64,000 bases of DNA, taken from the NCBI RefSeq assembly GCF_001580915.1, contig NZ_LHZQ01000212.1, positions 1 to 64,000 on the forward strand, in the 5' to 3' direction. This document shows positions 54,441 to 63,957 of the stretch, piece by piece (the first letter of the stretch is position 1; the number at the start of each line of letters is the position of its first letter). Below the pieces are notes generated by a model that saw only the letters and a program-made list of their open reading frames with translations, made no database searches and had not been told where the DNA came from. Source of the DNA: Acetobacter tropicalis (lineage in GTDB: Bacteria; Pseudomonadota; Alphaproteobacteria; Acetobacterales; Acetobacteraceae). The position numbers and the translations under genes are program-made.

Positions 54441-56792
54441 ATGCGCACTTTAACCTTTCTGAGTACAGCCCTTGTTAGCAACCTCTTCTGGGTGGCAGCG
54501 TATGCTTCGCCGGATGCACCCACAAACCATAGCAGAGAGAAACGCCATTCTCACTCGGCTAGCAAGAGCGCAAAACAGCAAATCTCTAAAGCTGAAGATA
54601 TTCTTGTTTCCGCAAGAACGGTAGCAGGTGGTCGCATGGTGCCTCAAAATGGCACGAAATCGCGCAGCGAAATTACACAAGCCTACATTGCCAAGCAGGC
54701 TCCGACTCCAAACGTATTCAAACTTTTAGGCAATCTCCCCGGCGCCAATGTCGCAAGCGCCGACCCGTTTGGAATGGTCAGTGGTAATATGACAATCCGC
54801 GGCATGAACAGTGATCAGATAGGTTTTACCGTGGAGGGGGCTCCCCTGAATGATATCGGTTCCTATATGGCGTTTCCCACCGAATGGGTTGATTCAGAAA
54901 ACCTGAACGAAGTCACCATGCAGCAGGGGTCCGCCAATCTGGACTCTCCGGTTATCGGAGCATCTGGCGGTATTGTGACAATGAAGCTGATTGAACCATC
55001 TCACAAAATGGGCGCCACGATTGCCGGTTCATTTGGTTCTTACAATACCCATCGGGAATATGTCCGATTGCAAAGCGGGGACATCGGAAATACCGGAATG
55101 CGGGCGTTTGTCGCATGGTCTCACTTGGAAGAACCGCATTTTCGCGGCGCGGGTGATGACCATAAGCAGCATGTGGACGCCAAGCTGGTTAAAGACTGGG
55201 ACAATGGCAGTCGCAGCACTGTCGCTGTCACGTTCGATGATTCCATGAAAGTGGCCTATCTCAACCCTAGCCTGTCAGCATGGCAGGAATACGGAAGGCA
55301 CGCCAACTACACCGAAAATTTCTCTCCCACCGATACAAAATACTGGAAGCTGCATCAGAGCCCCTATCGGGTTCTGATCCTGAGCGCACCTCAGAATATT
55401 GTCATTAATGACAAGCTGGGCTTTGACTTCACGCCGTATTTCTATTGGAATTCCGGAACAATTGCCTCCGCCTCTCTCATGTCGGAAAATGCGATCTATT
55501 CCGGCACCCAGAAATACAGCATGGATCTGAACGGAAACGGGACCACGACCGATAAGGTCATGATGTATACACCGTTCGGCACACCATATGTCTATCGCCC
55601 CGGCCTGGTATCCAAAGTACATTATAATCTGGGCAGACATACTCTTGTTTTTGGATACTGGTTTGACTGGTCACGTGAGCGAATGGTCAACCCTTACAGT
55701 GAAGTCGGTGCGAATGGTGGTCCGGCGAATGTCTGGGGTTATCTGGGAAACGTGAAGCTGTCTGACGGCACCCGTCTGGCGAGTTATGACAATCTGACCA
55801 TTACCCGCGTCAATACGCTGTTTTTTGGAGATACCTTTAACGCCCTCAATAACCGCCTCCGCGTCGAGGCCGGCATCAAGGAATCCATGGTCAGCCGCAT
55901 CGGCTACAACTATCTGCCGGGGGCGCAATATCGCACCGGTATGAACGTAGCAGTTGCAACGCCTAACCTAGGCGCACGTTACCGTATTGACGATCACAGT
56001 CAGATTTTTGCTGATGTCGCCACCAACTTCCGCACCCCCACACTTAATGCGCTTTATAATACATACAGCGCAACCACGGGGAAAATCGTAACACAGGCTA
56101 ACCCAGGCCAGAAAACGGAGTACTCGATTTCGGAAGAACTCGGCTATCGCTATCAGGGTGGCCTTGTGAATGGATCTATCACGTTCTTCAACTATAATTT
56201 CACAAACCGTCAGGTGGCCACACAGGTTACTGTGAACAACGCCCAAATCACGCAGAACATTAACGCAGGCGGTCAGACATCCCGCGGCGTGGATATTGAA
56301 ATCGGCCTGCGCCCCTGGCACCATCTCCATCCCTATGTCTCTGCCGAATATCTGCATGCCACAATCGATAATAATTATCGGGTAGGCTCCGACTATCTGC
56401 CTACTGCTGGCAAAATAGCCGTGCGCAGTCCGCAGGTACAGGCTTCTGTCGGGCTAGATTATGATGATGGCACGTATTTTGCCGGATTTTCTGTCAAGTA
56501 TGTTGGTCGCCAGTTTTCAACCTTCATGAACGATCAGGCGATGCCCGGCTATGTGAGTGCTGATATGAATATTGGCTACCGTGCCCCAAAAATCCTGAAT
56601 ACACGCCCGGAAATCCGCCTAAACTTCATGAATGTGGGAGATAACAAATATCTCTCCGGGGTTGCTGGCATCGCGGCGTCCTCCAGAGCTACCCGCGGCA
56701 TTTACGGCAGCACTATCGCCTCGCAAGGGTCGCCAACCTATTATGTTGCTGGCAGCTTTGCCGCTCTTGCCACCGCCAAGATAGACCTCTGA
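54441..56792 (+). CDS. TonB-dependent receptor of the purine operon
   Basis: 783 residues from the ATG at 54441 (MRTLTFLSTALVSNLFWVA), which gives a signal peptide cut at YAS-PD; an upstream in-frame start is rejected because it precedes this peptide. Plug about 60-200 with SRSEITQAYIAKQAPTPNVFKLLGNLPGANV, by its TPNVFKLLGNLPGANV core, and MTIRGMNSDQIGFTVEGAPLND, by its MTIRGMNSDQIGFTVEG core. The barrel ends ALATAKIDL. It differs from the other receptors here and starts a run of nucleobase genes, so it likely imports nucleosides, nucleobases or a derivative. The next gene begins five bases later. Confidence 0.9.
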   Translation: MRTLTFLSTALVSNLFWVAAYASPDAPTNHSREKRHSHSASKSAKQQISKAEDILVSARTVAGGRMVPQNGTKSRSEITQAYIAKQAPTPNVFKLLGNLPGANVASADPFGMVSGNMTIRGMNSDQIGFTVEGAPLNDIGSYMAFPTEWVDSENLNEVTMQQGSANLDSPVIGASGGIVTMKLIEPSHKMGATIAGSFGSYNTHREYVRLQSGDIGNTGMRAFVAWSHLEEPHFRGAGDDHKQHVDAKLVKDWDNGSRSTVAVTFDDSMKVAYLNPSLSAWQEYGRHANYTENFSPTDTKYWKLHQSPYRVLILSAPQNIVINDKLGFDFTPYFYWNSGTIASASLMSENAIYSGTQKYSMDLNGNGTTTDKVMMYTPFGTPYVYRPGLVSKVHYNLGRHTLVFGYWFDWSRERMVNPYSEVGANGGPANVWGYLGNVKLSDGTRLASYDNLTITRVNTLFFGDTFNALNNRLRVEAGIKESMVSRIGYNYLPGAQYRTGMNVAVATPNLGARYRIDDHSQIFADVATNFRTPTLNALYNTYSATTGKIVTQANPGQKTEYSISEELGYRYQGGLVNGSITFFNYNFTNRQVATQVTVNNAQITQNINAGGQTSRGVDIEIGLRPWHHLHPYVSAEYLHATIDNNYRVGSDYLPTAGKIAVRSPQVQASVGLDYDDGTYFAGFSVKYVGRQFSTFMNDQAMPGYVSADMNIGYRAPKILNTRPEIRLNFMNVGDNKYLSGVAGIAASSRATRGIYGSTIASQGSPTYYVAGSFAALATAKIDL

Positions 56793-56797
56793 ATCTT

Positions 56798-58150
56798 ATG
56801 CGATATCCCAGATTAGATCGTTTTTTTGGACTCACGACCAGCGGAACAACCGTTGGTCGTGAAGTGGTGGCTGGTCTGACTACATTTGCGGCCATGGTTT
56901 ATTGCGTCGCCGTTAACCCGATGATTATGGCAGAAGCTGGCATGGACCGCGCAAGCGTTCTAAGCGCGACATGCCTCATTGCCATTTTCAGTACCACCCT
57001 GATGGGTCTTCTGGCCAACCTCCCGCTTGGCGTTGCGCCTGCAATGGGGTCAAACGTCGTCTTTGCCATCATTCTGGTCAAGCAAATGGGTGTGCCATGG
57101 CAGGCTGCGCTGGCACTCGTCTGCCTGACGGGTGTGATCTTCATGATCATGAGTCTGACGCGCATCCGCGAGCGCATTGCTCATGATATTCCAGACACCC
57201 TGCGTATTGGCATTCAGGTCGCCGTGGGGCTAGTCATCATGTTTATCGGCATGCGTAATTCCGGCTTTGTAGTTGCCAGTCCGTCCACATTTGTCACTAT
57301 GGGGTCGATCAGCAGCCCGAAAGTCCTCATGACGCTGGCTGGTTTTATTCTCACGCCCGTTCTGGTGGTCAGGCGTATTCCCGGCGCGTTAATTCTTTCA
57401 ATTATAGTAATCACCGCTGCCGGACTTTTTTTGCCTGATGGAAAAGGCGGCACTCTCACACACTGGCCTGCACATATTTTTGCCCTGCCGCAGTGGCCCT
57501 ATGCCACGGCCTTCCATCTGGAACCGCTCTATCTTATCCATAACTTCCTCTATGTGCTGCCCATGCTGTTCTTTTTCCTGTGTACAGAACTGTTTGGAAC
57601 ACTGGCTAATCTTCTCGGCGTCGTCACTGCAACGGGCATGATTTCAAAAAACGGACAGATCCCCCGTGCACGCGAGGCGTTTGTGACCGATGCTGCCGGC
57701 AGTATTCTGGCCCCTCTTCTCGGCACATCCATTGTCACCGTTTATTCTGAATCTATCACGGGCGTACATGCGGGTGGGCGTACCGGGTTGACGGCTCTGG
57801 TAATTGCGGGGGGCTTTTTTGCAGCCCTATTTTTATGGCCCCTTTTCATGATTATCCCGCCACAGGCAACGGCTCCGTCTCTGTTGATGGTTGGTATGAT
57901 GATGTTTCAGGGCGTCCGCCATCTTGATCTGTCAGATATCAAGGAGAGTACTCCAGCCGCCCTCACCTTTCTAACCGCTCTTTTGACAGGCAACCTCATC
58001 AACGGCATGGCAATTGGTACTTTGTCCTATACAACAATGGCTCTTACCACAGGTCGCGCCCGCACTATCTCTCCCGTTGTGTGGGGGCTTTGCGTCATTT
58101 TCATTCTATTCTTTATTGTTTCTGCCCACATGCACGGCCACCACGCCTGA
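56798..58150 (+). CDS. NCS2-type purine permease (AzgA family)
   Basis: 450 residues with about twelve to fourteen helices. AzgA-type signatures: GREVVAGLTTFAAMVYCVAVNP near 21-42 (by its AGLTTFAAMVYCVAVNP core), LPLGVAPAMGSNVVFA near 75-90, VDAAGSIL-like VTDAAGSILAPLLGTSIVTVY and ESITGVHAGGRTGL. AzgA carriers are proton symporters for adenine, guanine and hypoxanthine across the inner membrane. It follows the receptor by five bases, so uptake runs outer membrane to inner membrane in one operon. Confidence 0.92.
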   Translation: MRYPRLDRFFGLTTSGTTVGREVVAGLTTFAAMVYCVAVNPMIMAEAGMDRASVLSATCLIAIFSTTLMGLLANLPLGVAPAMGSNVVFAIILVKQMGVPWQAALALVCLTGVIFMIMSLTRIRERIAHDIPDTLRIGIQVAVGLVIMFIGMRNSGFVVASPSTFVTMGSISSPKVLMTLAGFILTPVLVVRRIPGALILSIIVITAAGLFLPDGKGGTLTHWPAHIFALPQWPYATAFHLEPLYLIHNFLYVLPMLFFFLCTELFGTLANLLGVVTATGMISKNGQIPRAREAFVTDAAGSILAPLLGTSIVTVYSESITGVHAGGRTGLTALVIAGGFFAALFLWPLFMIIPPQATAPSLLMVGMMMFQGVRHLDLSDIKESTPAALTFLTALLTGNLINGMAIGTLSYTTMALTTGRARTISPVVWGLCVIFILFFIVSAHMHGHHA

Positions 58151-58163
58151 AGGGAATTCAGCC

Positions 58164-59246
58164 ATGCTTTCAAAATTACGGTTTTCAACTTTTTTGGCTG
58201 GGCTGTTTGTTCTGCTCCCTCTTCATGGCCATGCGCAGACCCCCGAGGACCCTAATTACATCATTATTGATAATGATTTTGCCGGACCCGGTGGGACCAA
58301 CATTCAGTCCGTTATTCCGCTTCTTGGCCAACCAGATAAGGTAACCGTGCTGGGCTTTACTGTTGTGGTCGGAGATGGGTGGGAAAATGAGGCCGCAGCA
58401 CATCTGTCCCGTTTTCTGGAAATTGCCGGAAGTCCAGAGACACTCCCAGTCGTTCCCGGTGCCACTCAGCCTCTGGTCAACTCCCGTGCCCGGCTTCTGG
58501 CGTGGGAAAAATCCAACGGCAAAATGCCATGGAAAGGGGCATGGCGCGGTGATGCCCCGGATTTTCAGCCGCCGGTCAAACCTCTGAAAGAAGGCATGCC
58601 AGACCGAAAGGTCTCATCCGAAACAGCCGCCCTGTTTCTGATACGGCAGGTCCATACGCACCCACACCAGATCACGCTTCTGGCAGCGGGTCCACTGACG
58701 AATATTGCTCTTGCCATCAAGCTGGATCCGGAATTTGCTTCTTTGTGTCGCCGCCTTGTCTTTATGGGGGCCATTGTAGACGGTAACCTTTCGCAGGTTA
58801 TGCAAAGTGCAGACTACTACACAGACTTCAACTTCATGTTTGACCCGGAGGCCGCCAGCATTACTCTGGAAGCGCCCTTCCCTGAGGTTGTTTCCGTGGG
58901 GGGCGTTGCTAACCCCATTCGCATGACAGCGGAAGTCCGTGATCAGGCAACACGCTCAACTGGTCCTGTTGCAGACTATCTGCGCCAGTATTTCCACCCA
59001 CAACCCATGTGGGATGAACTGGCCGCAGCTATTTCTGTTGATCCAGCTCTGGTGACCGACAAGGTTGTGGCTTACATGGATGTTGATCTGACCCATGGAC
59101 CAAACTACGGCTATGCTCATGTCTGGCCGGAAAGCACGCGGCCCCATATCGGGGAACGTCCAGTTACAGTCGTCACCGCAGTTAACAAGGCCCGCTTTCT
59201 CAGAACCTTTGTTAAAGCAGCCAACCGGATGAATACGCATGGTTGA
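58164..59246 (+). CDS. Exported nucleoside hydrolase
   Basis: 360 residues from the ATG at 58164 with AGGGA nine bases upstream and a signal peptide (LSKLRFSTFLAGLFVLLPL core, cut at AQ). The frame continues far upstream in the permease gene, which I reject. Nucleoside hydrolase parts: IIIDNDFAGPGG at the front, VLGFTVVVGD, ITLLAAGPLTNIALAI, and the substrate loop TDFNFMFDPEAA. The usual front motif DTDPGIDD is altered: the first two Asp are kept but the DD pair is not seen, so metal binding could differ. It splits nucleosides into base and ribose in the periplasm, feeding the permease. Its end overlaps the adenine deaminase start. Confidence 0.88.
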   Translation: MLSKLRFSTFLAGLFVLLPLHGHAQTPEDPNYIIIDNDFAGPGGTNIQSVIPLLGQPDKVTVLGFTVVVGDGWENEAAAHLSRFLEIAGSPETLPVVPGATQPLVNSRARLLAWEKSNGKMPWKGAWRGDAPDFQPPVKPLKEGMPDRKVSSETAALFLIRQVHTHPHQITLLAAGPLTNIALAIKLDPEFASLCRRLVFMGAIVDGNLSQVMQSADYYTDFNFMFDPEAASITLEAPFPEVVSVGGVANPIRMTAEVRDQATRSTGPVADYLRQYFHPQPMWDELAAAISVDPALVTDKVVAYMDVDLTHGPNYGYAHVWPESTRPHIGERPVTVVTAVNKARFLRTFVKAANRMNTHG

Positions 59247-61014
59247 TGTCACCTGCTCACTCGCAGAACCAGAACTCCGTCGGCGCGCAGTAGATGCTGC
59301 CTGCGGGCGTGCACCATTTGATATTCTCCTCTGCAATGGCCGTGTGGCAGATGTTGCAACCGGAGAGCTTCGCTACGCAGATGTCGGACTGGTTGGCCCT
59401 CTTATAGCCAGCATGCACCTGACAGGTGAGCGTCAGGATTCAACAAAGCAGTTTGACCTGAAAGGCGCCATTCTTGCTCCGGGGCTTATTGACTCTCACG
59501 TACACATTGAAAGCTCCATGGTGACGCCGCGTATCTATGCGCAGACCGTGGTGCCACAAGGGACGACAACCATATGCTGGGATCCGCACGAAATCGGGAA
59601 TGTTAGCGGTTTGCCTGGTGTGAAATGGGCAATTGAGGCCTCAAAAGGGCTTCCGCTGCGTATTCTGGTGGAAGCACCTTCCTGCGTACCGTCCGCTCCC
59701 GGTCTCGAACGGTCCGGTGCAGATTTTGACGCAACCGCAATGGCTGAGATGCTGTCCTGGCCAGAAATTATTGGCGTTGCAGAAGTTATGGACATGCGGG
59801 GCGTTGTGAATAACGCTCCGCGCATGACGGCCATTGTCAATGCTGGCCTTAAAAGCGGCAAACTTGTCTGTGGCCATGCCCGCAATCTTGCAGGAAAAAA
59901 CCTTCAGGCTTTCATGGCGGCAGGTATTGAATCTGACCATGAGTTGACAAGCAAAACCGATATTCTGGAAAAACTCCGATCTGGTATGACTCTGGAACTC
60001 AGAGTTTCACACGAGAACATTCTCCCTGAGGCTGTAGCCGCGTTTGAAGAGCTGGGTATGGTTCCTCAGACTGTGACACTCTGCACAGATGATGTATTTC
60101 CCGATGATCTGCTACGGCGTGGCGGAATGGTGCATCATCTCAGATGTCTGGTCGCTTTGGGAATGAACCCGCTGGACGTCCTGAGATGCGCGACGTTGAA
60201 TACAGCTCAGCGTCTGGAACGCCGTGACCTTGGCCTTGTTGCTACCGGTCGTCGTGCTGATCTAGTCGTCTTTGATAATCTGACTGATTTTACACCGCTG
60301 GAGGTCTTTGCTTCAGGTGTTCATGTCGCGTCGCGTGGAACGCTGCTCACCACGCTGCCACCGGAATTGCCCGGCATGCCAGTAGATACTGTCAAACGCA
60401 CACCTGTCACGGTTTCTGACTTTAAAATTCTTCGTACAGGGAAATCTAAGGTTAAAATCAGAACTGTCAGCACACCCCGCACAACTCACTGGGGCGAACG
60501 GGAGATAGATTTAGAAGACGGGTATCTCACTCTCCCCCCTGATACCGCCCTTATGGCTGTTTTCAATCGCCATGGTGATAACTCGCCTCCGGGCCTTGGT
60601 GTTCTCGAAGGATGGGGAGACTGGTCAGCCACAATTGGTACAACTATTCTCCATGACAGTCATAATCTGGCCGTATTCGGGCGGGACCCGGAAGAGATGG
60701 TGCGTGTCGCCAATACTCTTATTGCCAGCGGCGGGGGTATGGCCGTGGCAAAAGCCGACAAGCACCTCGTGCAAGTCGCACTCCCCGTATGTGGACTTCT
60801 GTCCCCTGAAAATCTTGAAATAGTCAGCAAACATTTTACTGAAGTGCGTGATGCCGCAGCAACCGCCACCACATGGGATGGGCCAACCAGTATGATAAAG
60901 CTTGTCACGGGGGCTTCTCTAGCCTGCAATCCGGGACCGCATGTTACAGATATGGGCATTGCTGATGGTATGACAGGAGACGTTTTTTCTACGATGGTTC
61001 TGGACAACGCCTGA
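59239..61014 (+). CDS. ade: Adenine deaminase
   Basis: 591 residues, normal for prokaryotic adenine deaminase. Metal ligands: GLIDSHVHIESSM near 82-94, then ICWDPHEIGNV and CGHARNLAGK; the C-terminal ADE domain holds VFNRHGDNSPPGLG-like VFNRHGDNSP and the HDSHNLAVFG segment. It turns adenine to hypoxanthine and ammonia in the cytoplasm. It starts eight bases inside the nucleoside hydrolase gene and ends with TGATG shared with the next gene, so all are coupled. Confidence 0.95.
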   Translation: MVDVTCSLAEPELRRRAVDAACGRAPFDILLCNGRVADVATGELRYADVGLVGPLIASMHLTGERQDSTKQFDLKGAILAPGLIDSHVHIESSMVTPRIYAQTVVPQGTTTICWDPHEIGNVSGLPGVKWAIEASKGLPLRILVEAPSCVPSAPGLERSGADFDATAMAEMLSWPEIIGVAEVMDMRGVVNNAPRMTAIVNAGLKSGKLVCGHARNLAGKNLQAFMAAGIESDHELTSKTDILEKLRSGMTLELRVSHENILPEAVAAFEELGMVPQTVTLCTDDVFPDDLLRRGGMVHHLRCLVALGMNPLDVLRCATLNTAQRLERRDLGLVATGRRADLVVFDNLTDFTPLEVFASGVHVASRGTLLTTLPPELPGMPVDTVKRTPVTVSDFKILRTGKSKVKIRTVSTPRTTHWGEREIDLEDGYLTLPPDTALMAVFNRHGDNSPPGLGVLEGWGDWSATIGTTILHDSHNLAVFGRDPEEMVRVANTLIASGGGMAVAKADKHLVQVALPVCGLLSPENLEIVSKHFTEVRDAAATATTWDGPTSMIKLVTGASLACNPGPHVTDMGIADGMTGDVFSTMVLDNA

Positions 61015-62276
61015 TGGATTTTCCCCGTGACGTTACTGCAATGCGCCGTGAATTCCATCGGTTTCCAGAAACAGCATTTCTTGAATACCGAACGGCCGCC
61101 ATTGTCGCAAAACGCCTGTCTGAACTGGGTTACACCGTAAAAGCCGGTCCAGAAATCATGCACATGGATGGTGTGCGTGGTTTGCCGTCAGACCAGGCGT
61201 TCACTGCAGCAAAAGAGGCTGCGCTACAGGCCGGAGCGGATGAAAGATGGCTGAACAGAATGCCAGGTGGACAAACCGCTATCTGTGGTGAACTCCAGAA
61301 GGGGCCAGGCCCTGTTCTGGCTTTACGCTTTGATATGGATGCGCTGCCAGTTCATGAATCACAATCTGACCAGCATCCGCCAAACACCCAAGGTTTTTCT
61401 TCCATTCATCAGGGGCGTATGCATGCCTGTGGCCATGATGGACACACAGCGATCGGGCTTGCTGTTGCGGAAAAACTAGCGCAACCCGATGCCAGATGGA
61501 ACGGCACATTACGCCTTATATTCCAACCTGCAGAAGAAGGGGGACGCGGCGCACAACCGATTGTCGCGAGTGGCTTGCTAGATGATGTCGATATTTTTCT
61601 GGCCAGCCATCTGGGGTGCCAACTCCCCAGCGGGCAGATTGCATTAACGGCCGATGGATTTCTTTGGGCCGAAAAGTGGAATGTCATTTTTACTGGTCGG
61701 GCTGCACATGCTGCCATGTGCCCTGAAGAGGGACGAAACGCCCTTCTCGCTGCGGCTCTGGCAGTTGCTGGGCTGTACGCTTTGCCTCGTGACGGTCAGT
61801 CCGATACAAGGATTAATGTTGGACTGCTACAGGCGGGTCGAACGCGCAATGCTATTGCAGATCGGGCTTATCTGGAACTTGAATTACGTGCAGCCAGCAG
61901 TGAAGGGCTCCAGCGCCTGACAGAAGGAGCAAGACGCACACTTGAAGGCACCGCTCTGACACAGGATGTTAATGTAGAGATTGATCTCTACGGCAACGCC
62001 ATCAGTGCACAGTCAAATCCTGCCATTATGACACGACTGGAAACAGCGGCTCTTGCCACGAAGACAGGTAATATTGTCTCTAACTGGCCGATTGGTGGTG
62101 GAGATGATGCAACCTTCATGATGCAGCGTGTGCAGCAATGCGGCGGCCACGCTGGCTACTGCCTTATCGGGGCTGATATTGCAGCCCCGCACCACTCCAG
62201 CCTTTTTGACATTGACGAAAATGCTCTTGAACGCGCAGTCAGGTTATTGACGGCGTTTGTTGAAGACGCCGCATGA
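61014..62276 (+). CDS. M20 amidohydrolase, AbgA-like
   Basis: 420 residues. Its front half has EYRTAAIVAKRLSELGY and VRGLPSD, and the metal sites are MHACGHDGHTAIGLA and IFQPAEEGGRGAQPI, with GGGDDATFMMQRVQQ and a final His in APHHSSLFD. The layout, including the insertion between residues 45 and 85, is close to E. coli AbgA, the p-aminobenzoyl-glutamate hydrolase subunit. No AbgB-like partner is next to it. In this purine operon it may remove an acyl or amide group from a modified purine or handle a folate breakdown product. That role is inference. TGATG joins it to ade and ATGA joins it to the next gene. Confidence 0.88.
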   Translation: MDFPRDVTAMRREFHRFPETAFLEYRTAAIVAKRLSELGYTVKAGPEIMHMDGVRGLPSDQAFTAAKEAALQAGADERWLNRMPGGQTAICGELQKGPGPVLALRFDMDALPVHESQSDQHPPNTQGFSSIHQGRMHACGHDGHTAIGLAVAEKLAQPDARWNGTLRLIFQPAEEGGRGAQPIVASGLLDDVDIFLASHLGCQLPSGQIALTADGFLWAEKWNVIFTGRAAHAAMCPEEGRNALLAAALAVAGLYALPRDGQSDTRINVGLLQAGRTRNAIADRAYLELELRAASSEGLQRLTEGARRTLEGTALTQDVNVEIDLYGNAISAQSNPAIMTRLETAALATKTGNIVSNWPIGGGDDATFMMQRVQQCGGHAGYCLIGADIAAPHHSSLFDIDENALERAVRLLTAFVEDAA

Positions 62277-62962
62277 GCACCCTGACCTTCTGGCAGACTT
62301 TTGCGCCTGACGTTGATCTTAAGGCTCCCTATACAGACCGTTACAGAGTTTCTCTGGGGCACCATAGGCTGGACCTGCCACTCCGCCCTCTTCCTTCTGG
62401 TGAACTGGCGGTTGCATCGCTTCTGGTCAACCAGACATCCTTTCAGGTGGCAGATGCGATGTGTGCTGGTCTGGGGCGTCTGGCGGCAGAAATCAAGCCT
62501 GATCTGGTTGTCGGTATGCCTACTCTTGGTTTGGGGCTGGCTGCATATGTTGCGAGACACAGCGGACTGGAACGCTATGTGCCACTCAGCACCTCTCGCA
62601 AATTCTGGTACGATGAGAAGCTTTCTGCTCCCATTTCTTCCATAACCAGCCCAGGCACAGCAAAAAGACTTTATCTGGACCCCAACCTTCTTTCTCTGGT
62701 TCAGGCCGCAAAACGGATCATCATCGTTGATGATGTTATCAGTACAGGGACCTCTCTCTCTGCTGGCACGGATGTTCTCACAGCGGCTGGCGTCACGCCG
62801 CATGCCGCTCTTTGTGTTATGACGCAAAGCAACCGCTGGAAAAATCGTTTTCCTTTTCCAATCCTAAGTTGCTTTTCATCACCAATTTTCAGACGTGTTA
62901 ATAATGGATGGATTGTTGATTCTTATTACGACGTGTCGTCAGTTAAGCAGGATGATGATTGA
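62273..62962 (+). CDS. Purine phosphoribosyltransferase, C-terminus altered by an IS
   Basis: 229 residues. PRPP loop: RIIIVDDVISTGTSLSAG near 147-164, by its VDDVISTGTS core. The front has ELAVASLLVNQTSFQV and the middle DLVVGMPTLGLGLAAYVA. These are features of the adenine/xanthine phosphoribosyltransferase type I group. It would turn the released base into a nucleotide. The last seven or eight codons read into the IS5 remnant, so the natural end has been replaced. ATGA overlap with the amidohydrolase ties it to the operon. Confidence 0.8.
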   Translation: MSTLTFWQTFAPDVDLKAPYTDRYRVSLGHHRLDLPLRPLPSGELAVASLLVNQTSFQVADAMCAGLGRLAAEIKPDLVVGMPTLGLGLAAYVARHSGLERYVPLSTSRKFWYDEKLSAPISSITSPGTAKRLYLDPNLLSLVQAAKRIIIVDDVISTGTSLSAGTDVLTAAGVTPHAALCVMTQSNRWKNRFPFPILSCFSSPIFRRVNNGWIVDSYYDVSSVKQDDD

Positions 62963-63110
62963 GGCGAACTGCACGGCTGCGAGGAAGGTCGATTCCAGTT
63001 TATCGTAGCGGGTGACGATAGCGCGAAATTGCTTGAATTTATTGAAGAACCTGGAGGGATCGAAGAACCGTTTTTTTGAACTCCTGTTTCCTGATTTCAG
63101 GGCTATGACG
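62939..63110 (-). pseudogene. IS5-family transposase C-terminal fragment (a)
   Basis: Minus-strand frame ends FFNKFKQFRAIVTRYDKLESTFLAAVQFAS, by its FRAIVTRYDKLESTFLAAV core, the standard tail of one IS5 subgroup (usually FRRIATRYDK...FLAAVxLA). The stop codon lies at 62939, so the end of the element is just left of it, inside the phosphoribosyltransferase gene. Confidence 0.8.
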
Positions 63111-63185
63111 TTTTGATTGACGGTTGTCAGGGGAGTTTTTTCTCTGCATTTTGATCCGTGCTGGAATATTGCCCCCGCTGAGCTG

Positions 63186-63300
63186 CTACGCGGTCGCACT
63201 GATGCGCTCCAGGAAGATAAAGTGGCGTATGTTGTAGACGATGTTGGCCAACCCAATTTTCATGGTGGCCCGTGCGATACTGAATTGCCCCGGGTTGTTG
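63186..63300 (-). pseudogene. IS5-family transposase C-terminal fragment (b)
   Basis: A second, different tail on the minus strand: FSIARATMKIGLANIVYNIRHFIFLERI, by its MKIGLANIVYNIRHFIFLER core, ending with TAG at 63186. This is the usual tail of another IS5 subgroup. Its upstream catalytic part is missing. Confidence 0.75.
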
Positions 63301-63334
63301 ATTTTCTCTCAGGCTGCCTCTGGCACAGAGCCTG

Positions 63335-63957
63335 TCAGGGGCAGGTGTATGGAACTGACGCTGAATCAGATCCTATCGGCAGGGACGTTGCGGGTCTGGT
63401 CCCTTTGCCACGAATAACACCTTTCAGTCCCATCTGGCGCCTCAGCCGCTTTACCGTGCAGCGGGCGATAGTCCTGTCTTCGCGTCTGAGCTGATGCCAG
63501 ACCTTGCGCACTCCGTAGACACGGAAGTTATCGTTCCATATTCTGCTGATTTCATGACACAGCTCTTTGTCTTTCTGGTTGCACACAAAGGGATTTTTTG
63601 CCTGGCTACAGAAGCATAATAGACAGATGGCGTAATCGGTAGAACCTTGCAGATTGACCCGACACCATATGTCTGCCGGTGTTCCTTAATGAAGCGTGTC
63701 ATGGCCTGCCGCAATGCGCGGTTCTCACGCTCCAGTTGCCTGATCTTCTCCCAATCAGGAAGCTCACTTACCGCAGGTGCATTGGCCCGTTCATGAAGAC
63801 GGGGCCATTTTGACAGCGTGTCAGGATGAATATCCAGCTTTGGCGCTATCATCATCACTGCGGAACAACGGGACGGATGGTTCTTCTCTTCTTCCACAAC
63901 CATACGGGCTGCACTGTCGCGAAATTCAGGCGGAAAACGCTTCGATTTGTTACTCAT
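63335..63957 (-). pseudogene. IS3-family OrfA/OrfB, frameshifted and truncated
   Basis: OrfA from the ATG at 63957: MSNKSKRFPPEFRDSAARMV and LEREN...LRQA; it then joins OrfB without the normal overlap (RFIKEHRQTYGVGSICKVLPI). A frameshift leads into NFRVYGVRKVWHQLRRED and ARCTVKRLRRQMGLKGVIRG, by its CTVKRLRRQMGLKG core. OrfB stops at 63335 before the DDE core. The left end of the element may lie near 63960-64000. Confidence 0.85.
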
